The notes beneath the pieces were generated by a model. The model had not been told where the DNA came from and did not search any database. It saw nothing but the letters and a program-made list of their open reading frames with translations. The position numbers and the translations under genes were made by a program. Of a DNA stretch of 64,000 nucleotides, positions 23,657 to 35,573 are shown in pieces. Position 1 is the stretch's first letter. Each line of letters opens with the position of its first letter. Source of the stretch: Gyromitra esculenta (Eukaryota; Ascomycota; Pezizomycetes; Pezizales; Discinaceae); NCBI GenBank assembly GCA_038503075.1, contig JBCAML010000009.1, positions 1,860,001 to 1,924,000 of the forward strand, in the 5' to 3' direction.

Positions 23657-26600
23657 CGCGTTAAGATCGACATTACTTGAATACCGAAAGTGGAAGGTGC
23701 GTTACTATCGCTAACGATAAGGAAAAGTACACAGTCTTAATCACTGAGAAGAGTGCAGCGCGAGAAGAGGAGAGCTTGAGAAAATCTTGGTCACGCTTCA
23801 CATTAGCGGAGTGGGTTATATCTAATGAAGATAATACGTATATAGCGATGATTCAGCATGATTCTTGCCTACTGGATTTTCCTAGTTTACCCACTAGGAA
23901 GTAATTACTCTGCACCGGTTGACCTTCAGGCAAGCAATCCTATAACTCAAACGTTGGTTGTATCAGGATATTTGGGCTGATCACCTATATCAGCTTCATA
24001 TGGGCTCACAAATGTAGCTCTCAATTTATCAAGTTTTCTGATTTTGCGAAAATGATATTTACGTATACGTATAAGACCTTAGAGTTCGCGAATATATCGA
24101 TAGCCATGGAATCGAAATAGATATCCCAAAATCAAATCTCGGACGACCTGAGATGTGGCACGCACATTTGTCAAAATCAATAGTACTTCGTGGCTCGTTT
24201 GGTCCCGCCGGGTATTGCTCATTTGAACTAGATGGATGTAAGTCGGAGTATGTTTCCAGCCCGGCTGAACTTGGGAATGGTGTCATGTGAGATGGAAGCC
24301 AGACATGTAAGCTGAGAGCAAGTGATTAAAACTTTACCACCACGTAGTGCATGGCGATTGAATGGTTTTACGTGCGAGGGGAACAGATCAGCTGTATTTC
24401 GATCGTGGTATTGTGTCAAGCGGGCAAGCAAATCGACTGTATCGCGTTTATTTCTTTATTCAAATGTATAGGTAACACTAAACTATGATACTATCACGAC
24501 CAAAGGGGTATTATTTGACAACGGCTCTGTGCGCATGGCTGCATGACTTGTCGGAGCGGGATGAAGATCGAGACGCACCGGAGCTATCTGTAACAGCAAA
24601 AGAAGAGGGAAGGAAGTGGAAGGGGCGCACAGGGAAACCGATAAGGTGGCAGCCCAAGTAAATGCACGAAACAATAACATGACCTACTTGAGACGGCGTA
24701 TTCGAGCGAGAATCCATGATCGTGGTACAGCAGACTAAACTTCACGCTGCCTAAAATAACTACATCTAAAGACATTCAAGCAAGAAAGTATGAGTATTTT
24801 ACTTATCTGTCAAAAAAAATTCTCCACGAACTGACCATTAGCTATCTAAAGCCATACGCGGTGGCTGATAAGATAAATCGAATGGTCACGGGGCATCACT
24901 CGCCTAAATTATGGAGTGCATGAACTCTAGCTAGTCTACATGCGCACCTGCAGCCCTCCCAAAACAAAGGCATCATGATCGCTGATCTATAGGTATCACT
25001 TGGATCACCCTTACCTCCGTCCCGACTTAATACCATTACTATACCCTTCGTTCGTTATCTGCTTAGGCTATACCAACGTTGTTAATTTCCTAGTCCAATG
25101 AGATTAGTCACTGCAGGTATTTACATATGCAGGTATGGTTTGGAATCTGCAACACCGCATCACGACCACGATATCGGATAGCTGTTGAAACGCAAGATAA
25201 CGAGGTGTACAGAAATTTGAATCATGCAAGGCTGTCTCATCCAATCTTGAAAAACTGGAGTAGCCACCTGTACGTATATCCATCCTCGATAGAAACATCC
25301 GATCAATCCCTTAAGGCTGGCAGCATATCTAGATGCCACGGTCAGAATCACCCACTTCGCTCAGACAGCACTTAATGCAGGTAAACATTACCGGCGATAC
25401 TACCAAGAAGTGAATACCCCTTAAACGATGGTACTAATCAGACAATCAGGAGGCAAGACCTACCAACTTGAGTCCCATCTGCTAGGTGCAGCAGAAGCTT
25501 TGGTTGATTTGATGTACTACTTCGTATAAATCTCCACCACCATAAACCTCAACCGTTCATCTGAACCTGATTACTTCATCGACAAAGTACAGAAATTAGG
25601 TATCATGTACAGGTACTTTCATAAGCATTTCTAAATGTTTCACACGGTACGCCTCAATAAGCTATACTACGAATTGTTATAGTATACATGCATGCATATG
25701 TCAATCACGACCGAAACATCTGATTCATAGAGATGAACGTTTTGAACAGCTCCGACCGGTGACGTAACTTGGGGAATGTCCCTTCTACGAACTTGAACTC
25801 TCAGAATGTGTTGTACATACTTGGCGCTAGCATAAATCCTTTCAGCTGGTTTTTACATGCAACATGAATGGAGTGTGCCGGAACAACTGTCGACGTTTCC
25901 AGAGATTTTACCATTTTGTTTATTCTTGTATGCAGACGGTTTTGATACAATGCTCAGTGGACGTACTGTTCTTTTGTAAGGCATATTTCCCCTTTCTGGG
26001 GTGGGCATGCTCAAAAACGGCTAATACGCTCGCTGATTGCCGCTGACGACGCATATGTAGCCAACATAATTATTTTTTCAACTGCATCTTTCCGCCTAGA
26101 TCTATAGCTACCAATCGTATTAAAGAGCAGATCTCGCATTAACTCACATCAAGATTAAATGTGAGACCTTCTAGAACTCCCCTATTTCTTCGAATTTCCG
26201 AAAATGGATTACTTATAATGTTTACTGCCCAGGACCACCTGCATTCTTGGGATTATGAAAATCCGACTTATTTGATTCTTGAACATATAGCTCATACCTT
26301 TAAATTTGGTGAAACGTTAACGAAGTATAATGAGATGTGTATATGCATAGGCAAAACTACTTATAAAACGCCGATGCTTTTAGAATGGACTAGGTCTGCA
26401 TATCCACTCAGCATTGTTTCGTATATATGCAGGCCCAGTTCATTCGATCAGAAACATCATCGGTTTACGAGCGCCCTCCTGAGATTCACAGTTCAAGCTA
26501 CCCCGCGATAACTCATTCGCCAACGGGATTACTGGAAGTTATAGCTACAATATTATAGGCGATTGCCGCTTAGGTCCTACCAGTTATCCCATACTATAAC

Positions 26601-28794
26601 TATTTTGCACTTTATATACATATACTGTCCTAACGTTTCATTTGAGCATCACCAAAAGTGATGTTACTGCTAACGCCTTGTCTCGAAGTAATTGCTGAAG
26701 CGCCGAAGCGCAGTTCGCATCTCACTAGTACGGAAATTTCTCTAGTTACTCGTCTCACTCATGACTATGGCACCATTAAGATCGACAACGTGTCCCATAT
26801 TCGCGAAAGTGGTATGATCATATAATTATAGCCAGCACCGATCCTCAAACAAACACAAGACTTAAGCTGCAATTCGTCTATATGATTATGGCTAACCCAG
26901 GTGATAGTCATAGCTATGCGACTAGAAGACAATGTGAAGTTCGATGACCGGGATGTTGCGCATGCGAGCATCTATCTCTCTTACCCTCGGAATGGTTCAT
27001 CGGAACTTCCTAAGGCGAACCAGCAGAGAACATGTCGATCGAAAAGCTTTAGGCACAGCGCCGCCGCCATGCCCCTACGCCATCCCAAAGCCTCACTTAC
27101 AGGCAAGCATGCGCGTAGAAAAGTCTTGAAGTCGTCCGTTGGGCCACTGATATTGGCATATGATTTGTACTATTTCTACTTTTGTAATATGTACCAATAT
27201 ATGTTAGTTTCGGAACTAATTTAAGTTCTAAAACTTAAACTAGTAATTTTAAAGTTCAAATAGTAATAAGTCTCAAGGAAATATACTACTACATCTATGT
27301 ACGAAGCTACCATCTAACTACGAAACTCCTCATGAAGCAAAGGGCCATATGCATTATAACGCGTCATTACCCGAAGTTATATCCAACTGCTAGTTTACAT
27401 ACATGCAACTCAATCACCATCTACATCAGCTCATTAAATCTGGAGCTGAACGCCCCGCGGACAGCCACGCATAACTGTGTAATACACATACCATTGAGTT
27501 CTCCTAGTGCTCTTCCTGAGTTAATGCTGTACAGCGCTGATTCTAAAAATAAATACTGGACAGCGTGAAAATGAGCGCATGGCGATCTAGACGGTATTGG
27601 CATGCTGCACAGCCACTAGTGTTCTTAGGTGTTTTACTTTCCGAACCCCAGTACCGCCAGAAATTATAGTACAAGCTCGAATTGTCACGTCTTTGAACAC
27701 ATCTGCTTACTTCAAAGCAGACCACACGGGTAGTTGCATTTTGTTACGGGGTTCAAAGGATCCAGTAGATTCGTCCGCAGGCGTTAACAGCTGACACAAG
27801 CTTAAGGTTGTTCTGTGGAGTGACGGGCGCTCGAGCGCCAGCCTGAAATCCAATTGCAACCTGAACATACGCCAACCCATTGAAATCATAGTAATTGGTT
27901 TTTTTCACATCTTTCCGATGATCATCGAAAATGGAATTCTTTCCAATAAAGAAAACGCACTAAACCTTGACGCTAAATATGCGAGTATGATGTGACAATG
28001 CTGCAACCCCTTGGATTTCTCTACTCTACTTATACATGTAGCTCTATATACATATACACACATCACCCATTGATATTAACTACACGATCCATGCTGATAT
28101 ATCCAGCAATTCTGATTGTATGACGGCGACAGGTGGGAGTGCGAGTAAGAGTTGTCAATTTTTTTTCACCCTCTCTACAGCTCCCTAGGGAGGCTGATAA
28201 GATGGTAGAGAGCCAAGAATGCTACGTATTGAACACTTGGCTAAGTCCATAGGTAAAGGTGTGAGATTCAAACGAGCTTGAGTCCCCCAGAAAGAGTTGC
28301 GCTGCCATGACCACTTGTCATCAGGCTTTACCCTATAGCTACCTCCGTACTCGTGATGCAATCGGGTATTCAATGATACAAGGATTTGAGCCAATCAAGA
28401 TATGGGGCGAATATGGTGAGAAGCGGTATAGACGGTTCGAAAACCTCCATAAATGGCTTGATCAACGAAGTGGCGGTGCTATACATCACCGCCTTGAGTC
28501 TTGCTCGCCCAATAGGGCGTCCCCTTCATTAGAATCCCTGTATCATTGAATACCCGATTGCATCACGAGTATTACGGCTCAGTTATATAACCTGCAGCTG
28601 TGGTATTGACATCCAACACGCAACTGGGTCCGGGATCTATTTCCCTTGTCAATCCGCCACTTAACTCATAGGATTATGTAAGGTGATAGATTGTTGCAAA
28701 ACTAGGATGAGAGCATTCCACGTTTACTAATAACGCATCACGAGTTGTCACTCCGATCGCAAATCGTTTCGGCCACTCGGTCTCTCAGATTCTC

Positions 28795-28820
28795 GGCCAC
28801 TCGGCCACCCGGCCACTCAG
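28795..28820. repeat. GGCCACTC octamer tandem repeat
   Basis: Three overlapping units of GGCCACYCGG with an 8-bp period, plus a separate copy at 28771-28780. Confidence 0.8.
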
Positions 28821-28938
28821 GGTGCCGAAATTAATCATAGGCACTCGGAAAGCGCAGTTTGATCAGCCCTAATTTATATGTTTTTTTTTACATTAGCTTA
28901 GCCAAGACAGGAAATTGAACTTCAGACTCTCCTTTTCC

Positions 28939-29062
28939 ATGTGCATGGAAGTGCTGTGAGGCTGAATGACGGACGTTCCCCGAAGCTTAACTCCTTGCCC
29001 ATGTGCATGGAAGTGCTGTGAGGTTGAATGACGGACGTTCTCCGAAGCTTAACTCCTTGCCC
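28939..29062. repeat. 62-bp tandem duplication
   Basis: Units 28939-29000 and 29001-29062 are identical but for two positions, both C in the first copy and T in the second (28962/29024 and 28979/29041). A third unit begins and fails after about ten bases. No coding sense is evident. Confidence 0.92.
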
Positions 29063-30309
29063 GTATGCATGGCCATCCTTATCCGAGTCGGTGTGATTAG
29101 CTCGAACTCCACATGGATTGGAATGCAGTTATGTGAGCTGAAAAGATATAGAACTGAAATACTCATACAGATCACATCGCTATTTTCAGCATTGAATATC
29201 CAGCCTCCCAGTAGAGTTTATCCCAGGGATTCGAATCTTCCCTACCCAAGATATTGGGTGCTAAAAATGCCCAGAACTGTGGCTTTTTCAAGTAATCATG
29301 ATGTCAGATTGGTAGATGTAAAGTTTGGTTTGGTTGGAAGTACGGTACGCTTGAATAGACGTGTTCGCTCATACCATACCACGTTTTGGTTGTCCAGCAT
29401 CGTACTAAAATATTACAACATACATTTCAGCTCCCAAAATTTAGGCTACGATCCCTAGGGCAAAATTGCAACCACTAACTTACGATAAGCTAATGACAAG
29501 TAGACAAACATATGAAATAGATGCTGGTACCGATACGCATCCGGGGTATTTACCAGTTTAGCGACGCGCATATAGGGACGGCAGGGGAATTCGGATATAA
29601 CGGTCGATTGCCAAGATGTTTCCAAATGCGATGATGGCAAGAGATGACATCGAATTATTCAAAATGATTAACAGGATCTACGCAAGTCAGCACCGCCTAC
29701 GAGAGGCATATCTTCGTGAAATCGCATTTGTTCAAGCTCGTGCTGCACTGTGGGTACGGGGCAAAGTAATTCCTAGTGGCAGTGCGCCAAGGTATTGATT
29801 TGCATGTAAATGGAAGAGGTTTTCGAGTCTTGGCTCACCACCACTTGGAATCCCTTTCTTCGTGCCAGCAGTACTCTACCTATCCAGCCATGCTCATGAG
29901 GTCAAACCTGTTTATGTCTTTAAACTCGTATTCAGAGTCGCCCCTGTTTAAGGTTCGCTAATTGGCACGTCAGGGCGTGGTTTATGCATGATAAGCTTGA
30001 ATCTTAGGAACAGGGAAATAGATATCCGCCTTGGCAATACCAGCAAGATCAGAACAGCTAAAGGCGTGAGTGGTGTCGTTAATTTGCTGGGATAACCCCT
30101 GCCGTTTTTGAGAACAATGCCCAACACTATGCCAGAAAATGAGCCTTGGTGTCCTAAAAAGAAGCTGCACGAGGAAGGAATTGGTCCTGAGCATGGCACG
30201 ACCCCAATAGAATTAAGCACCCACCCCATAGGGCTGTGGCTGTGAGTGGGGAAGGCGGTGGCCAAGGCCGCCTGTAACGGCTCACCACATCTTCGCTCCT
30301 AGGACACCA

Positions 30310-30315
30310 TATAAG
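30310..30315 (+). promoter_or_regulatory. TATA-like box of the 88-aa gene
   Basis: TATAAG 121 bases upstream of the ATG at 30431, followed by a C/A-rich leader typical of a fungal 5' untranslated region. Confidence 0.45.
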
Positions 30316-30430
30316 CTTGATTCCCCTCACTCTGGACATCAAATAACAGCCTGCTGCACAAGAACTTCAATCGAGCTACACAAGAATAGCCTCTTACATC
30401 CTCAAACAAACGCCTACAAACCACGCGAAA

Positions 30431-30752
30431 ATGAAGACCTTCACACTCACTGCCTTCCTCCTTATTCTTGTCGCTCTCCTTGCAATACCTAGTTTCGCTC
30501 ACGTCGTCGAGCGCGATCAAGGCCCTGCTCTTGTAGCTCGTGACCCGGCTCCCAAAAAGAATAGAGTTGGCAGTAACAGTGATGGCAGTATGTTCAAATA
30601 GTGCGCCGATAACGTAAGGCAAGTGCTAATCAACACATTCAGATTCAAACTCCACATCAAACTCACCTGGTCACTCATCAACTATCACCGGTATGGGGAG
30701 CCTTGCAGGTGTCGGGGTCGTGGCCATCGTAGTTGCTGTTGCCATGTACTAG
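30431..30752 (+). CDS. Tiny secreted or membrane-anchored protein, two exons, 88 residues
   Basis: Exons 30431-30587 and 30643-30752, separated by a 55-nt GT-AG intron (GTATGT donor, GCTAAT branch site, CAG acceptor) that falls in phase 1. The product begins MKTFTLTAFLLILVALLAIP and has a clear signal peptide with probable cleavage after SFA (residue ~23). A short polar Ser/Asn/Lys mature segment follows, then a C-terminal hydrophobic helix (residues ~67-87, GSLAGVGVVAIVVAVAMY) that runs to the stop. Signal peptide, short polar middle and terminal hydrophobic tail is the layout of very small GPI-anchored proteins, though it could also be a single-pass protein. The mature part has no cysteine. 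Codon phase, splice signals and both hydrophobic ends agree, so I think the gene is real. I do not recognise a family. Confidence 0.7.
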
Positions 30753-33700
30753 ACAACTGCACGGATCATTAAATCATCCTATCACGAATAGTCCATGTTC
30801 GTGATGGAAATTCGAGGGTATATGGTAGTTCGAGGAGTTCGCGATCGCTTAGCGCTGGTGATTTTTTTGTTTTTGTTTTTATGGGGTTTTCGTTTGCTTT
30901 GAATGGTCGTTGTATTTGTATGACTTTATGTAATACGTTTCATTTAATTTTTTGAAGTACTTGTAATGATTGAGTTTCCGATGTACACACAGCAGTTTAT
31001 TTGTATTGGCTTGATCACAAAGTTTATAACCCTGTTGTTTTTTTCGCGTCCTCGGTCTCCCGGGCCAGGCTCGCTTACGGTTAAATCGTGGCGTTTCTTA
31101 GACATTCTTATCTTTGCCTGTTTTAGCGGACATGGAGCCCCTTGCTTGCCGAGATTTGTTGTGTTTCTTAAAGTGTAGATCCCCAGCCAGGTACGTAATT
31201 AGATGACATCATATATTTAGGAAGAGTATGCTTCGCCAATACGTCAATTGCCATAGATATAGAGATTTATTCTGACTCTGTGTTTCATGGAGAAGTCACG
31301 AATAGTGGAGAATAGCTGGGGCGAGTGACCCACTGTGACTAGATCTAATTATGAAAACCTCACTCGAGAGAACCTAGTTCTCGAGCAATTGGGCGGGTGG
31401 ATTGTCCACCAAACGAACCGCTGATATTTACCAACTACTCTCATGTGCATACTACAAGTACTTGCAACAGACACAAAGAACCCAAGAATGACTTTTACTA
31501 GCAATAACCCTTAATTCGCTACAATTCAGCACGTATACGACTTGGTTGGTTGGCTCCCATTAGCATTTTCGGGTTTTTTATGCCTGTTGTGAGTATATAT
31601 AACTTGAATTTTTCGCGTCTAACGAGAACTTACCCAGTAACAGTTTCTAGAGCAGATACACATACCTGAAAACGGAAGTCGCCGATATCGTCGCGAAATC
31701 CCCCCACAAAGCTCCTCCGAAACTACATAAAACATCAAATCACGAGTTGGAACGATCCGGATTAATCCCGTGCTTCTAGGCACTGTAGTTTCGTCTCTCC
31801 CTGATCTGGCATAGGCGCTAAACAAGCAATTTTTTTTTTTTGCATGATGCCCTCATACAGCTGCAGGTACGGACGGGGCCGCCACTGGTTTGCTTTTCCG
31901 GGAATTCCCCGAGTGAGTCAAAAATTTATGATCTAATACTTTAAATTTGTACCACATATGCTGGGGCTCTATTGGTATTAGTATGGATCTCGTTTAACAA
32001 TCATTGCTTTTCTAGAAGGAATCTTGAAACACGAAGATACATACGTGCTGCAAGCAACAGCCACAGTGGCTAAAATTGGATATTGTGACGTCGGTATTTG
32101 CCGTGGCATGTGGGGGTATCCAGGCTGTGAAAACGAATCTAGGGCTTCAAAGGAACATGCCTAATATTTGGCTGACAGGTTTGTTGCCCTGGACTTAGGT
32201 CGTCAGAGGGTACCAACTTAGCTGTTGTTTGGGGTTTAATCGTTAGTTAACAAGTATTTTTTAACAGTAACAACCATAGGTAAGGCTAAGACCTGCGCTT
32301 AAAGGTGACGTTATTTTAAGTAATAGAGGCCTTCAATTGGATTCTCTCTGTATATTTAGAAGGAGGCTATGGCACTCTTTCTGGTAAAGCGTAAGTAAAC
32401 GATAAGATCTTGATAAACTATAATTAGTTGTTACACGATCGACCGAGTGACATTTGGTGCTTCTTTTTGTCGAAAGAAGTATAGAATCTCGAGAAGTAAA
32501 CCTAAAAGACTGTGTTCGGTTAAGCTCAAATTTCAATGATGATGAGGGTGCAATATATCGTTTGGATGGGTGAACCCGACCAGGTGTTCCGGCGAAAGGT
32601 TCCTCCAGCTGTGCACCCAGTTTCGAATCCTAGAGCTCCAAAAGCAACCGCAGTCATCAATCGAGGCCAGGAATTCGAAGTAGCATAAGAAAATAGTGAG
32701 ATCTGCGAAAATCATGTTCTGCAAGGCTTTGTCACTTTCCCTACCAGTGCACACTAGTGAGACTAATTATATAGTGTAAACTCCAAATGAAGATTAAGCG
32801 ATACGCAATTACGTTGGTTTGATCTAGGATTTGCAAGGCCTAGAGAGATCCTTTGAACACAATATATGTGATCCTAGATTCCTAGATTCCTAGATTGAAC
32901 ACCCAATACATCGTTAACAGCAAATGTAGTCAGGGATTAGCCATAGGGAGAAACGAAGTCTCGTTTAAATGGGACGGGCGAGGTCTCTCTCGCTAAGATC
33001 TACTCCAGTGAACGTAGTGGCTTGTTTAGGACGTCTAGAAGAGATACCACGCGGCCCCCTTCATATTATCCTACAGTAAGTGTTTGCAGGTCACGAGTGG
33101 CAGATACATGCACATTCATGTGTAGATTAGGGCTAACACAAGAAAATATGCAGTACTGTATATGCAGTACTATGTCTATGGGTCCACCTAGACAAAAGAA
33201 CAGCAGTGCCTCATGCTCTTAGGCCGGCCAAATATATGCTTATTGATGAGAATCTGAAGGCTAGTTTCTAGGTTCTTCAACGAGGAGTGGGTCCGAGGCC
33301 AACATAAACTAGGCATCAAGGGTTTGGGAGGTTGTGCTGGTCTTGTGAATAATAGCTACGTGTAGCTATAGAGCCAGATAGAACTAGAGCTCGAAACAAT
33401 ATACATCGTCACCACAGGTGTCTGACGTAGTTTAATCGCGGTATAGCAATTGCAAACGATAAACCTATAGATGTTGTATGTTACATGTAACTTTTTTGCT
33501 AATTAGAGCACTACTCATCTTGGTTAACGACGAGTATACAGAAGATCTAGCCAAAGGTGCTTTAAAAGACATCAACTCAAGCTTGAGGCTAATGAAGAAA
33601 GCGCCAGGAAAATCATTATATTATGTTTCTCATGCTTTAGCGATTGGCCCAATTTGTGGCGGTATTGGTCTGCAATATTCCTGGCAGACTCCAATAGGGG

Positions 33701-34562
33701 GTAATTGGAATGACGAGGATGTAAGAGGGCGTTATGAAGTACGTTAAACTATATGCCCCGATAGTACGTGCATTCCCAGCGGTTAGCGTAGCCCCGAAAC
33801 GAGCTCGTCCAAGACCTCGAAACAGTATGAGGTAGAGGGCCCGCGGACACTAAGTGTCTCTAGGTAGCTAGCCGTCTCGTGAATGACACTAAATTTTTCA
33901 TAATCATTAAAAGCGGGCTTGGAGATCTAGAGCGAGACGTTTCGGTGAAACCAATAGTAGGTAACTCAGAAAAAACTGAGTGATAAATGGTGATGCATAT
34001 AAATGTTCAATTTCATCTGCTGCATCATCAATTATGACGGTAGTATTGCTAATTTTCAACAATCTAGGTTCTTTGGCGAGTGATGCTTGGTATTAGCGAT
34101 TCCCTGGAGCTTTACCGTAGCCTAAAGTGTTGGTTCTACTCTTTCCCCTGAGTCTCACCCACTCACCCACCTTATGGCCGGAAGAGCCCCCGCTTTTTTT
34201 TCAGCGTGCCTAAGAGGCACGTAGCCTCGTAGCCCCAAGGAATCAACCAAGGATATGGAACATCTCACTACACCGTTCTGTGAACAATCATACGATATCA
34301 CTCGCTGCTTCGTTCCTCGGTCTCCATTACCCCGAGGCGTATGCACGGAGGAGCGTCGGTGCGCTATATAGTGTTTGATGTTTTATTTCTTTTTGGCAAG
34401 TGACCACTCAATGCTTTTTTCGGGGTCAAGAGCTCTATCGCGGTTCGCAGTCGTGAAATTCAATCCGAAGGGTGCTGACTGCGTAAGATGAAGCAGATAG
34501 GATGTCCAATCCGTAGTTATACCTCACTCAGTACTTATCGGACTTTGCCGGCGCAGCTAAGT
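30753..34562. other. Gene-poor, TpA-rich region
   Basis: No supportable gene. The first ~200 bases are T-rich and fit a 3' untranslated region. An open frame of 89 codons at 33478-33747 (plus) reads as plausible protein but matches nothing I know. An 8-bp CCTAGATT triplet repeat lies at about 32874-32896. Confidence 0.5.
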
Positions 34563-34570
34563 ACTGGGAT

Positions 34571-34905
34571 TAGTGTGGTCCACGAGGCGCCTCGAGGCGA
34601 GCGGATGGGTATGCCTCGAGGCCGCTCGTACATTTGAGGACCTGCCTCGAGCAGCTCGAGCACATGGAGGACTGCCTCGAGTTGGCTCGAGGCCGCTCGA
34701 GAAAATAGCTGCTCTGAAGGAACACTAGTAGCCGGGACTGACATATAATCTCGGGCCATTCTAGCTAACCCAGGAAATCTATAGCTATTTGCTTCCCACC
34801 AATTGTCCAAACAACAATCAACTTATGATTTAACTTGAATGCTCGAGCGGCTCGAGGCGAGCAGCCACACATGCCTCGAGCGGCCATGCCTCGTGGACCA
34901 CACTG
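34571..34905. mobile_element. Non-autonomous hAT transposon, 335 bp, with 8-bp target duplication
   Basis: Terminal inverted repeats: the left end reads AGTGTGGTCCACGAGGC (34572-34588) and the right end is its exact reverse complement (34888-34904), with outermost bases T (34571) and G (34905). The unit is flanked by identical 8-mers ACTGGGAT at 34563-34570 and 34906-34913. Eight-base duplications and CAGTG/TAGTG-type ends are hallmarks of the hAT superfamily. Inside, CTCGAG/GCCTCGAG motifs are repeated near both ends, like subterminal transposase-binding sites, and a fragment of the transposase dimerisation domain survives on the minus strand. So this is an internally deleted copy of a full hAT element, mobilised in trans. 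The clean duplication suggests insertion was not very old. Confidence 0.9.
34691..34807 (-). pseudogene. hAT transposase fragment, C-terminal dimerisation domain
   Basis: About 39 codons read DNWWEANSYRFPGLARMA then RDYMSVPATSVPSEQLFS, matching the conserved C-terminal dimerisation block of hAT transposases (WW..N..RFP.LA.MARDYL.IPATSVPSERLFS). The DDE/RNase-H-like catalytic part, zinc finger and start are missing, and the frame runs into the subterminal repeats. It is a relic inside the 335-bp element and cannot encode an active enzyme. Confidence 0.85.
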
Positions 34906-35284
34906 ACTGGGATGTAGCGATATCGCCCGAACGTGGAAGATCTGATGCGCTCGATATCTATTTGCTGAACTTGTTACACACATGGCTTGCAATGTTTGCT
35001 CTCTTATGCAATGTCTCCGAGTGATAATATGTGCCGCCGATATATCCGCAACCGCCTACGTTCCCTCGATACGGTTCAGGGTTGACGCCCGCTGCTCAAT
35101 TACTGGGTTTGGTACAATTTAAAACCGCCGTTACTTTTAACGTTGATATGCCTGTCTGAGTTGAGCCATGGAGAAAACCCTAACCCACTTATTCCGGAAA
35201 AGATCTTTTCCGTCGTAGTCTAGTTTTCTCATCTCGTGCGGATCTTTTATAGAAACTTAAATCTTCCGTTTGTTTAAGACTTTT

Positions 35285-35573
35285 TACCCATGTCGCCGTT
35301 TTGAAGTTGCTTTGCCTAAGCAAGCAAGTTCTAGTGAGAGAGCCATTTCTATTGGTTGGAGGCAGCCTCAGCACCTCGCTTGGCATCTTTTTGGTGTTCT
35401 TTCAGCACTCCTCCTTCTCCCATAGAACCCTCAACCGGTCCAGAATAAGATACCACTATTTTCTGGTATTCCTTATGTTAAGCTCTTGGGTTTGGGCTGG
35501 TTTGAAGCTTCTTGGTCAAGGAATAGGAAGTTTCTTATTTAGGCAACGCGACTTCAAAACGGCAATACGAGTA
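35285..35573. mobile_element. Inverted-repeat (MITE-like) element, 289 bp
   Basis: The 40-base left arm (35285-35324) and the reverse complement of the right arm (35534-35573) agree at 32 of 40 positions, with a fully conserved GCCGTTTTGAAGT core. Seven of the eight differences are transitions. Both outer ends begin with TA, so a TA target duplication of the Tc1/mariner type is possible, but the boundaries are not proven. The interior has no recognised coding sequence. A fold-back fragment of a larger repeat is the alternative. Confidence 0.55.

Larger units (their letters stand above)
21305..30309. other. 9-kb gene-poor, TpA-rich region
   Basis: Apart from the tentative secreted-protein model at 23110-23656 I can support no gene. 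Open frames are short and lack domains. The texture differs from the desert to the left: few microsatellites, many TA steps and scattered short duplications, as expected of old mutated repeats. The first 230 bases, T-rich, are likely the 3' end of the monooxygenase transcript. Confidence 0.55.
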
